From Prolixibacteraceae bacterium (GTDB taxonomy: Bacteria > Bacteroidota > Bacteroidia > Bacteroidales > Prolixibacteraceae): a DNA stretch of 64,000 nucleotides. Under the pieces are notes generated by a model. That model had not been told where the DNA came from. It worked only from the letters and a program-made list of their open reading frames with translations, and ran no database searches. Both the position numbers and the translations under genes were made by a program. Each line of letters opens with the position of its first letter. Position 1 is the first letter of the stretch. This document shows positions 36,044 through 44,025 of this stretch, one piece after another. The stretch lies in the NCBI GenBank assembly GCA_018648265.1, contig JABGRN010000001.1:62001-126000 (forward strand), given 5' to 3'.

Positions 36044-37213
36044 ATGATTAAACGGGAAATTGAAAACAAAATTTTGCAGGCAAAAGATAAAATGCCTGTA
36101 ATTTGTGTTACCGGGCCACGCCAATCGGGCAAAACAACACTTGTAAGATATCTTTTCCCTGGTTATAAATATTACAATCTTGAGTTTCCAGAGCACAGGC
36201 AATTTGCGCAAAACGACGCCGTTGGTTTTTTGAATGACTTCGAAAACGGAATTATTATTGATGAAATACAACGCGTTCCAGAGTTATTGTCTTCCATCCA
36301 ATATTTTGTTGATGAAAGTCAATTGAACGGACGAATAATAATAACGGGTTCTCAGAATATTCTGTTAATGCAGTCGGTTAGCCAAACCCTTGCAGGCAGG
36401 GTAGCACTTTTTTTACTTTTACCTTTTTCTATTTCAGAATTGGAAAACACCATTTTTGAGGAGAAAGAATACGAAGCTTACATGGTAAAAAGTTTTTTCC
36501 CCAGGATTTATGACCAAAACCTGGATGTTAACAGTTGGCTGCAAGATTATACAAATACGTATATTGAAAGAGATGTCAGGCAAATTACGGCAGTTAAAGA
36601 CTTGTCGTTATTTACTAATTTTTTACGTTTATGTGCTGGACATATCGGACAGTTGGTTAATTTTTCAACATTCTCAAACAACCTTGGTGTTGACGTAAAA
36701 ACGGTAAAAGCCTGGATGTCGGTTTTAGAAACAAGTTTTATTATTTATTTGCAACCACCTTATTATAGAAATTTCAATAAAAGAATAATTAAATCGCCCC
36801 GTTTGTTTTTCTATGACACCGGATTAGCATGTAACTTGCTTGGAATAAATACCAAAAAGGAATTATTTTCTCATTATTTAAGGGGAGGACTTTTTGAATC
36901 GTTTGTAATGTCGGAACTACATAAATACATTTTTAACCATAAATTGAATGCCAAAATTTATTTTTTCCGCGACTCAAACGGAAATGAGATTGATGCAATT
37001 ATAGAATTAGAAGGAAAATTAAAAGCGATTGAAATAAAATCGGGGAAAACCTTAAATAATGATTTCTTTAAAAGTTTTGGATTTTTTGATAAACTTTTTG
37101 ATGAACTTAAATTAGAGAAGTTTCTTGTTTATGGAGGTGATAGCATTCAAAACAGATCGATGGTAAAAGTTCTGGGCTGGAAATACCTGATGAGCATTTT
37201 TCAAAAAGAATAA
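36044..37213 (+). CDS. AAA ATPase with DUF4143 domain
   Basis: A 389-residue protein of a widespread, horizontally spread family. The N-terminal ATPase has Walker A GPRQSGKTT (from residue 24), Walker B GIIIDEIQRV and the sensor ITGSQNILLMQSVSQTLAGR. The C-terminal DUF4143 region has the PD-(D/E)XK-like core GNEIDAIIELEGKLKAIEIKSG. Cellular role unknown; members often occur as solitary accessory genes. This one has its own consensus promoter, and no recombinase is adjacent. The ATG at 36044 is preferred to a TTG at 36035. Confidence 0.9.
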   Translation: MIKREIENKILQAKDKMPVICVTGPRQSGKTTLVRYLFPGYKYYNLEFPEHRQFAQNDAVGFLNDFENGIIIDEIQRVPELLSSIQYFVDESQLNGRIIITGSQNILLMQSVSQTLAGRVALFLLLPFSISELENTIFEEKEYEAYMVKSFFPRIYDQNLDVNSWLQDYTNTYIERDVRQITAVKDLSLFTNFLRLCAGHIGQLVNFSTFSNNLGVDVKTVKAWMSVLETSFIIYLQPPYYRNFNKRIIKSPRLFFYDTGLACNLLGINTKKELFSHYLRGGLFESFVMSELHKYIFNHKLNAKIYFFRDSNGNEIDAIIELEGKLKAIEIKSGKTLNNDFFKSFGFFDKLFDELKLEKFLVYGGDSIQNRSMVKVLGWKYLMSIFQKE

Positions 37214-37323
37214 TTATCCCTTAAAATTAAAAGATTATTCTCCAAGAACACTGTGAAAAATTGATTCAAAAAGGCATTATAAAGTTAATTTGGTATAACG
37301 CGCCAATGTCAAAAAAAAACCAT

Positions 37324-37349
37324 AAAAAAAAAGTCCTGAAAATCAGAAC
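37324..37349 (-). terminator. Intrinsic terminator of sodN
   Basis: On the minus strand GTTCTGA, a three-base loop and TCAGGAC (37349-37333) are followed by nine Ts (37332-37324), 30 bp after the sodN stop. Confidence 0.8.
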
Positions 37350-37379
37350 CTCTTTTTCAAAAACTATCTTTTACCTCTT

Positions 37380-37859
37380 TTAATGCGTGTGACCGCCAAA
37401 ATAAACATGTTCGAAATTATGAACTTTTTCACGTAAGGTTTCAATGTGTCCTAAATCGGTAGATTGTTTGCTTTTCATTGCAAAAACCGAAATGTTGTGA
37501 AGTAGTTCCAGTTGTTTCAAATATTTTTTGTAGGCTTCCTCGTTATCCGAAGTTGTTGGTTTAACCCGCTGATGCAAAAAATATTGACTCACAATTTCCT
37601 GAATTTTTTTTGCATGTTCCTCTTTGTTTGTTACCCAACGAACCAATTGGTTATAATCAGGACTGTCTTGTTTTGAAAGTTCGTTAATCATGTTCATCGA
37701 TTTTTCAACGGTTGTAATGTGTTCGTAAAGCAAAGTTATACGAACCGAGTCGCCGTAAATTCCACATGGAACTTCGCAATGTGCATTCGATTGCAGGCTT
37801 GATAAACTTAAAATGCCAATTATTATGGCCGAAGCGAAAAGTTGAGTTGCTTTTTTCAT
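37380..37859 (-). CDS. sodN: Exported nickel superoxide dismutase
   Basis: Dismutates superoxide with a nickel ion held by the N-terminal hook of the mature chain. The hook is complete: HCEVPCGIYGD supplies His1, Cys2, Cys6 and Tyr9 equivalents. Here the hook directly follows a Sec-type signal peptide ending SNA (residues 24-26), so signal peptidase cleavage would itself free the His1 amine. Streptomyces NiSOD instead needs a dedicated peptidase (SodX), and none is encoded in the window. The mature part is 133 residues, a little longer than the usual 117, with the expected four-helix composition. Monocistronic with its own terminator. Confidence 0.88.
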   Translation of the reverse strand: MKKATQLFASAIIIGILSLSSLQSNAHCEVPCGIYGDSVRITLLYEHITTVEKSMNMINELSKQDSPDYNQLVRWVTNKEEHAKKIQEIVSQYFLHQRVKPTTSDNEEAYKKYLKQLELLHNISVFAMKSKQSTDLGHIETLREKVHNFEHVYFGGHTH

Positions 37860-38007
37860 GGTAATTTTAATTTTTAATTATTTGGAATCTATAACAATAC
37901 AAAAAGTATTTGGTTTTGAAGGAGTGGATAAAATAATAACAATTATGAAATTTTCAAGCAAATATTTTGTAAAACTGCCGGTCAACGAAAATTGGTTAAT
38001 TAGTTTT

Positions 38008-40047
38008 TTAATTCAAAATCGAAATCGGGTAAGTTAGTTTTAAAAACAGATTGTCGGATTTCGAAAACCCTGCAACATCACGAAATTCATCGTGTGAATA
38101 AATAAGGTAAAGTGCGCCAAAAGGTGGTTTGAAACGCCATGCAAACATTCCGTAAAAATAATTATTGTTGTTTTTTGTGCTGTTTTGTGCAAATACTTTC
38201 AGCCATAAATCTTTGGTAAAATTGTAATTTGCTGTTACCACATTAATTAATGTCGAACTGTTATCTGGATCTGGATTAAAATTTAAAAGGTTGGCAGAAT
38301 AAGTTAACGAAAGGTTCTGAATCAGTTTAACTCGTGCACTTCCTTTAATCAAAGTAAAATCGCGATCGAAATTTTTACCGCTTGTAAAACTAACTGCGGC
38401 GTGGCTCCACTCATCAGTGTTGTAACCCAGACTAAAAGTGTGTTTATGATTATAAAATTCCTCTTCAAACAATTTGTATTCGTTGTTGTAGGCGTATTCA
38501 AAATTTAATTTATTTCTGAAATAGAAATTAATGGCATCGGTAAAATGCCAGCTTCGACGAATTCCTTCGAGGCTCCAAAATACATTGTTATTGCTTTGTA
38601 AATCGATGTATTCAAAAGTGTTGTTTTTTAACCAAAACCGGTACGTGACATCGCTGTCTATTTCACGCCGGTCGTCGTCGGTAATAAAGCCGGTTTGATC
38701 AACATTCTCGCGGAAATTTTCGCCAATTTCGGTGTAACGAACATGATAATGAAAAATATTGCTTTCGCGGGCAAAACGCATAAACCAGGCACTGTGGCTC
38801 CAAAAATTGCCCGGTGCGCTTCCAACAAACTGCCCGGTAAATTTCCACATTTTCCCGAGGTTCATCACATAATCTAAACTTAACGATCGGGTAAAACCAT
38901 CCTCCCAGTTTTTATCAACCAGGGTAAAACCCAAAGTTGATGATTTCAGGAAATCGAATTTTGCACGGGCCGCAGTAAAAAATGTTGTGGGGTTTTCAGC
39001 GGATAAGTTGGGCGTTTTAACATTCAATATATTGAACTGGGTTTTCCCGATTTTCCCATTTAAACGTTCGCCAAAATCAATGTCCTGAATTCGCCGGGAA
39101 TAAAATGTTTTTATCCGGGTGTTGTACATGTCGTTTCCTTCCTGAAAAAATAGGCGTTTTTCCGGATAACGTAGTTCGTAGCGGGTGAGGTTAATTTGCT
39201 GCTGATCGGCTTCCACCGTTGAAAAGTCTGGATTTATTGTTCCGTTTAAAGAAGCATTCGGGCTGATTTGCCACCTCACATCTCCACCAATATCAGCATT
39301 TATTTTTTCACCCGAAGTTTTGAAAATCGAGAGGTAAGGAAAAATCGAAAGCTGCATTTTGCTGCCTGGTGTTTTTAATCCATTCAATGTACCTCCCTGT
39401 GAAATCCGAAAATCATCGCTCAAAGTTCCCGACCAATAATTTGTTTCAAAATTCGAACGGATGATCCTGCCAAAATTAATTCCCCAGGTTTCGATTCCTT
39501 TTTTATATTTTAAACTATTGAACGGTATTTTAAATTCAGCGCACCAGCCCTGGTCGAAAATCCCTGATTCACATTCCCACTCGGTATCCCAGTTTAAATC
39601 AATGTTTCGTCCATCGTCATTTATTTTCATGTCGATTTGAGTTCCCAATGGATTGATGAAAAAACCGTAACCACTTCGGTTGTCGTTGTATGTGTCAAGT
39701 ATCAGTGTTACAATGTCATCATTTTTGCTCAAGGCATCGCGGCTTTGGTTTTTTGCAATTACTGGTGTCGATTGAAAACATTTAAAAACCGCATAAATAT
39801 TTTCATCGTCGAAACCAAAATAAGCTATCGTTTTTTCGGATTCTGGGTTTCCCGGTTGGGGTTCCATTTGAATAAAATGTGTGGCACTGTCTGCTTTTTC
39901 CCAAATCTTAGATTCAAAAATCCCATCAATAATTGGTGGTGATTCTAACTGAAATGCCTGAATTGACTTTTGCGCACTTAATTCAAAAGATAAAATAAGG
40001 ATAATAAATGAAAAAGCTAATCGGGATATTTTTGCAACACGCGTCAT
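38008..40047 (-). CDS. DUF5916 outer-membrane-type protein with CBM9-like domain
   Basis: A 679-residue exported protein (signal peptide VAKISRLAFSFIILILSF, cut near SAQ). A CBM9-like beta-sandwich follows at about residues 25-210 (PPIIDGIFESKIWEKADSA, YFGFDDENIYAVFKC). The DUF5916 region after it is rich in alternating beta strands, ending NLFLKLTYPISIL like an outer-membrane barrel. Family function is unknown; members are common in Bacteroidota. The ATG at 40047 places the signal peptide at the N-terminus, so the in-frame TTG at 40077 is not used. It is separated by 45 bp from nadD upstream on the same strand. Confidence 0.85.
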   Translation of the reverse strand: MTRVAKISRLAFSFIILILSFELSAQKSIQAFQLESPPIIDGIFESKIWEKADSATHFIQMEPQPGNPESEKTIAYFGFDDENIYAVFKCFQSTPVIAKNQSRDALSKNDDIVTLILDTYNDNRSGYGFFINPLGTQIDMKINDDGRNIDLNWDTEWECESGIFDQGWCAEFKIPFNSLKYKKGIETWGINFGRIIRSNFETNYWSGTLSDDFRISQGGTLNGLKTPGSKMQLSIFPYLSIFKTSGEKINADIGGDVRWQISPNASLNGTINPDFSTVEADQQQINLTRYELRYPEKRLFFQEGNDMYNTRIKTFYSRRIQDIDFGERLNGKIGKTQFNILNVKTPNLSAENPTTFFTAARAKFDFLKSSTLGFTLVDKNWEDGFTRSLSLDYVMNLGKMWKFTGQFVGSAPGNFWSHSAWFMRFARESNIFHYHVRYTEIGENFRENVDQTGFITDDDRREIDSDVTYRFWLKNNTFEYIDLQSNNNVFWSLEGIRRSWHFTDAINFYFRNKLNFEYAYNNEYKLFEEEFYNHKHTFSLGYNTDEWSHAAVSFTSGKNFDRDFTLIKGSARVKLIQNLSLTYSANLLNFNPDPDNSSTLINVVTANYNFTKDLWLKVFAQNSTKNNNNYFYGMFAWRFKPPFGALYLIYSHDEFRDVAGFSKSDNLFLKLTYPISILN

Positions 40048-40092
40048 CGAATATATTTTATTAATTAAAAGAAACAAAAGTGCCCCTGACTG

Positions 40093-40719
40093 TTATTTTT
40101 TATAAAAATTCATTTCCTCAATATATTTCCACGATTTTGGTGGAAGAAAGTGGCGTACATCTTTTTCTTGCTGAATCGCTTTTCGAATAAACGATGAAGA
40201 AATTTCCATTAAAGGGGCTTTTTCAACAATCGTAATATTTTTGTGCATTCGTATTTTCGATTTGTCGAAACCCGGACGTGGATAAACAATTACCCCGTAA
40301 TTTTCGACTATAATCTCGTAGTTTTTCCATTTATGAAAACTCTCTAAATTATCGGAACCCATTAATATAACAAAATCGTTTTTGGGGTGTCGCTCTTTTA
40401 TATATGCAAGCGTATCAATCGTGTAACTTGGTTTTGGAAGGTAGAATTCGAAATTTGATGCACTCAGCCGTTCATCGCCCTCAACTGCGCGTTGTACAAT
40501 TTCCAGGCGTTGATAATCGTCGAGTAAATTGACTTTTCTTTTATGTGGATTTTGCGGAGATACTACAAACCATAACTGGTTGATTTCTGTAAACTCAACC
40601 ATATAATTTGCAATAGCCATGTGCCCGATGTGAATCGGATTAAATGAACCAAAATACAAACCTACTTTTTGGCGGGGATAGGTTTTGGGTGTTAAAATGT
40701 CGGTAATAGGATTACTCAT
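40093..40719 (-). CDS. nadD: Nicotinate-nucleotide adenylyltransferase
   Basis: Adenylates nicotinate mononucleotide in NAD synthesis. The nucleotidyltransferase motif GLYFGSFNPIHIGHM and the ISSSFIRKAI motif are intact, and MGSDNLESFHKWK is typical of NadD. From the ATG at 40719 it is 208 residues. It follows gmk on the same strand, a linkage usual in Bacteroidota. Confidence 0.94.
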   Translation of the reverse strand: MSNPITDILTPKTYPRQKVGLYFGSFNPIHIGHMAIANYMVEFTEINQLWFVVSPQNPHKRKVNLLDDYQRLEIVQRAVEGDERLSASNFEFYLPKPSYTIDTLAYIKERHPKNDFVILMGSDNLESFHKWKNYEIIVENYGVIVYPRPGFDKSKIRMHKNITIVEKAPLMEISSSFIRKAIQQEKDVRHFLPPKSWKYIEEMNFYKK

Positions 40720-40872
40720 TTTATATAATTCCAAATAATAAGTACCAAATTACTAATAAATTTCAAATCACAAATTTGGAAAATTTCAAACTTTAGGTAA
40801 ATCACAAAATCTATAAAAATTTCGGATATATTATTAATTGTAGAATTGAGTATTATTTGAATTATGTTTTTG

Positions 40873-41469
40873 CTAATTCTCCAAAAAATCATTAATTATT
40901 TTCTCGGCTTCTTTTAATGCGATTTCAAGATTATCGTTAATTAATACCACATCAAATTGGCTTGCAAAAGTTAGTTCATGTTCTGCTTTTGCTAAACGAA
41001 CCTTCAATTTTTCTTCGGTTTCGGTTGAACGGTCTTGCAGCCGAATTCGAAGTTCTTTAACAGATGGAGGCTGAACAAAAACGGCCAGCGCCTCTTCTCC
41101 ATAATATCTTTTAATATTCAACCCACCAACCACGTCAACATCAAAAATTACATTTTTTCCTAAGTTTCGAATTCGTTCAACTTCACTTTTTAATGTTCCG
41201 TAGCAAGTTCCCTTGTAAACCTCTTCCCATTCCAGAAAATCATTATTATCTACTTTTTGTTGAAATTCTTTTTCGGAAATAAAATAGTAATCTTTTGAAT
41301 GAGTTTCGGTGTGCCTGGCCTCACGACTGGTTGCAGAAATTGAAAACTCGAGGTTAAAATTTAACCGAAGTAAATGTTTAACAATTGTAGTTTTTCCGGC
41401 TCCGGATGGTGCAGAAAATATAATTAGTTTTCCCTTTTTTTGAGTATTTAACTTTGAACTTTGAGCCAT
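40873..41469 (-). CDS. gmk: Guanylate kinase
   Basis: Phosphorylates GMP to GDP. The P-loop FSAPSGAGKTTIVKHL begins at residue 18, followed by FSISATSREARHTETHSKDYYF for GMP binding and VIFDVDVVGGLNIKR. At 198 residues it is full size. It is 38 bp from the yicC stop, in the conserved yicC-gmk-nadD order. The spacer upstream has a short AAGTAAAAAGT-type repeat. Confidence 0.95.
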   Translation of the reverse strand: MAQSSKLNTQKKGKLIIFSAPSGAGKTTIVKHLLRLNFNLEFSISATSREARHTETHSKDYYFISEKEFQQKVDNNDFLEWEEVYKGTCYGTLKSEVERIRNLGKNVIFDVDVVGGLNIKRYYGEEALAVFVQPPSVKELRIRLQDRSTETEEKLKVRLAKAEHELTFASQFDVVLINDNLEIALKEAEKIINDFLEN

Positions 41470-41507
41470 GAGTTTTTTACTTTTTACTTACGACTTTTTA
41501 CTTGTTA

Positions 41508-42383
41508 CTAAAGTACATTTAACAACTGTTCCTTAATTCGTTCCAAATGATCTTTCATTTGAACTACAATGCGTTGAATGTTGGTTTCGTTGGCTTTTGA
41601 ACCAATTGTATTTATTTCACGTCCTAGTTCCTGAGAAATAAATCCCAGTTTTTTTCCGGTTGGGATGGGTTGTGCAATTGTTTCCAAAAAATATTCACAA
41701 TGATTTAACAACCTCACTTTTTCCTCGTTGATATCCAGTTTTTCAAGATAAAAAATCAACTCCTGTTCAAAGCGGTTTTCGTCAACCGTTCCGTTTAATT
41801 TTACTTTGTCGAGGTTTTCTGTCAGGCGCGTTCTAACCAATTCAATTCTTTGTTCTTCGAAAGGTTCAAGTTCCGTCAGTAGATTTTTTATGCTTTCAAT
41901 ATTTCCCGAAATATCAGTAAGCAAAGCTTGTCCTTCCTGAATCCTGAATTCATCGATTTCAACCAGAGCTTTTTGTATGTTAACTAAGATTATATCCCAC
42001 TCAGTATTATCAAGTGTTTCGTATTCAGTTTTAACAACATCGGGCAAACGCATTGTTGCATGCAAGGTTGATTGATCGACTTCCACATTTAGTTCTTTAC
42101 TTATTTTTCTTAAATGCTGGAAATAACTTTTTAAAATCGGCTCATTAATTTTTGTGCTCGATTCGTCGCCTAAATTTTCGACATAAATGTTAAAATCAAC
42201 TTTTCCACGTACTAATTTCTCGGAAAGAGTTTTTCTGATAATAATATCTTTTTCGCGATAAAGTGCCGGAGTTCTTGTATTAATGTCAATTTGTTTGCTG
42301 TTAAGCGATTTTATTTCGATGGTAAATTTTTTGTTGTTCGTTTCGAATTCGGCTTTGCCAAATCCGGTCATAGATTTTATCAT
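41508..42383 (-). CDS. yicC: YicC/YloC family endoribonuclease
   Basis: RNase-like stress-response protein first known in E. coli. The N-terminal signature is SMTGFGKAEF and the conserved C-terminal DUF1732 end is ELGREINTIGSKANE followed by VVQMKDHLERIKEQLLNV. The length of 291 residues is normal. It sits between mnmA and gmk. Confidence 0.92.
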   Translation of the reverse strand: MIKSMTGFGKAEFETNNKKFTIEIKSLNSKQIDINTRTPALYREKDIIIRKTLSEKLVRGKVDFNIYVENLGDESSTKINEPILKSYFQHLRKISKELNVEVDQSTLHATMRLPDVVKTEYETLDNTEWDIILVNIQKALVEIDEFRIQEGQALLTDISGNIESIKNLLTELEPFEEQRIELVRTRLTENLDKVKLNGTVDENRFEQELIFYLEKLDINEEKVRLLNHCEYFLETIAQPIPTGKKLGFISQELGREINTIGSKANETNIQRIVVQMKDHLERIKEQLLNVL

Positions 42384-42414
42384 ATTGAATATTTTTGTGC
42401 TAAATTAGTTATTA

Positions 42415-42444
42415 AGTTCAAAGTTCAAAGTTCAGAGTTCAAAG
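42415..42444. repeat. AGTTCAA heptamer repeat between mnmA and yicC
   Basis: Four consecutive copies of a 7-bp unit AGTTCAA (one with A-to-G change) lie in the 88-bp spacer between mnmA and yicC. Tract length could vary by slippage. Confidence 0.55.
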
Positions 42445-42471
42445 TTTGATATGTATTTTCTTCCGTTTTTT

Positions 42472-43650
42472 TCAGGTAATTACGCCCGAGCCAATTAATT
42501 CTTCTCCCGAATACCAGGCTGCAAATTGTCCGGGTGTAATTCCACGTTGTTCATTTTCAAAAAGAAAATATGCACCCTCTTCTTTTAAATGAATGCTCCC
42601 TTTTTCCAAGGGTTGCCGGTAACGGATTCGAATGTCAAAATTTCTTCTTTCTCCAACTTTCATATTTAAATCCTCGCGAATCCAATGCATGTTCTCAGTT
42701 GAAATAAACAGGCCTTGTCGAAACAAACCGGGGTGCTCTTTTCCTTCGCCCACATAAATAATATTTCGATTAACATCTGTTCCTAGTACAAAAAGCGGTT
42801 CTTTATAACCGCCAATATTTAATCCTTTTCGCTGCCCGATGGTATAAAAATGTGCGCCCTGATGTTCGCCAATCACTTCTCCGTTCCACGGTTTGTATGG
42901 ATATGGGAAACAAAGTTTTTTATAATTTTCTTCAGAAATCTCGACTTGTTTCTTTGGTGCCATAAACTTTTCGGCAATCTCAATAACATTTCCAATTTTG
43001 GGTTCTAATTGTTGTTGCAGAAAAGTGGGCAAATCAACTTTGCCAACAAAACAAATTCCTTGCGAATCTTTGCGTTCGGCAGTGGGAAGATTTTGTTGTC
43101 TGGCAATTTCCCGAACTTCGGGTTTTAGCAATTCACCAATGGGAAACATCGCTTTTGAAAGTTGAGCCTGATTTAATTGGCATAAAAAATAGCTTTGGTC
43201 TTTGTTTGGATCTTTTCCTGCCAACAACTGATGAATCGTTTCACCATTTACATCAATATCACTTTTTCGACAATAGTGTCCGGTTGCCACAAAATCAGCA
43301 TCAAACTTCATTGCCTCATCCATAAATGTGTCGAATTTAATTTCGCGGTTGCAAAGCACATCCGGGTTTGGTGTTCGGCCAGCCTGGTATTCAGCAAACA
43401 TGTAATCGACAACACGTTTTTTGTAGTCTTTGCTTAAATCTACAATATGAAAAGGGATATCCAGTTTTTTGGCCACCATTTTTGCAATCAAAGCATCTTC
43501 TTCCCAGGTACACGAACTGGTAATTGCACCAACTCGTTCGTGCCAGTTTACCATAAAAAGTGCTATTAGATCGTGTCCCTGCTCTTTTAATAAATAAGCG
43601 GCTACACTCGAATCAACTCCTCCCGAAAGACCTACAACTATTCGTTTCAT
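42472..43650 (-). CDS. mnmA: tRNA-specific 2-thiouridylase
   Basis: Thiolates U34 of tRNA-Lys, -Glu and -Gln. The PP-loop GLSGGVDSSVAAYLL is at the N-terminus; the catalytic cysteines are Cys100 (PDVLCNREIKF) and Cys200 (SQGICFVGK). ATGHYCRK and YTIGQRKGLNIGG are also diagnostic. It is 392 residues and intact. A frameshifted small gene lies just upstream on the same strand. Confidence 0.95.
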   Translation of the reverse strand: MKRIVVGLSGGVDSSVAAYLLKEQGHDLIALFMVNWHERVGAITSSCTWEEDALIAKMVAKKLDIPFHIVDLSKDYKKRVVDYMFAEYQAGRTPNPDVLCNREIKFDTFMDEAMKFDADFVATGHYCRKSDIDVNGETIHQLLAGKDPNKDQSYFLCQLNQAQLSKAMFPIGELLKPEVREIARQQNLPTAERKDSQGICFVGKVDLPTFLQQQLEPKIGNVIEIAEKFMAPKKQVEISEENYKKLCFPYPYKPWNGEVIGEHQGAHFYTIGQRKGLNIGGYKEPLFVLGTDVNRNIIYVGEGKEHPGLFRQGLFISTENMHWIREDLNMKVGERRNFDIRIRYRQPLEKGSIHLKEEGAYFLFENEQRGITPGQFAAWYSGEELIGSGVIT

Positions 43651-43687
43651 TTTAAAAATTGAAATGCAAAGGTAGGAAATTAGAAAT

Positions 43688-43952
43688 TCATTGTTTTTTC
43701 AACTTGTTATTTCCAAAACAAGACATTTCCTTTCCAGGAAAACCAACATCGAAAATAGTTTCGATTTCAGATTCGTTTTTTATGTTGATTGTAAAACGGG
43801 CAGTTCCTCCCGGAACAAAATTTTCAATAATTTCCGATTCAAAAATCAATGTTTTTTCGTTAGAAAGCGATTCGTTCAGAATGCATTGATTAATAAAGCT
43901 CTCGACGTGAAATTGACGGAATACCCTGTACTTTTGGTTCAGGGATAGTCAT
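43688..43952 (-). pseudogene. Frameshifted small gene upstream of mnmA
   Basis: From an ATG at 43952 the minus strand reads MTIPEPKVQGIPSISRREL and then stops. A single-base shift near 43900-43908 restores an open frame to a TGA at 43688-43690. The restored part is protein-like: SFINQCILNESLSNEKT, FVPGGTARFTINIKNESEIE, then FDVGFPGKEMSCFGNNKL. The repaired product would be about 87 residues with a beta-sandwich feel and unknown family. It would lie 38 bp from mnmA. Either a decayed gene or a sequencing error; the downstream frame alone lacks a good start codon. Confidence 0.45.
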
Positions 43953-44025
43953 TTTCAAAGATTTTCTTTACTTCCAAATTTTATATTCAAAAAATCATTA
44001 ATATTAGGTCAATTTGGAAATTACT

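Noticed and set aside
36044-37213. DUF4143 ATPase considered as mobility gene for the cassette array
   Set aside because: It is an ATPase with a nuclease-like domain, not a recombinase, and lies 13 kb away with ordinary genes between.
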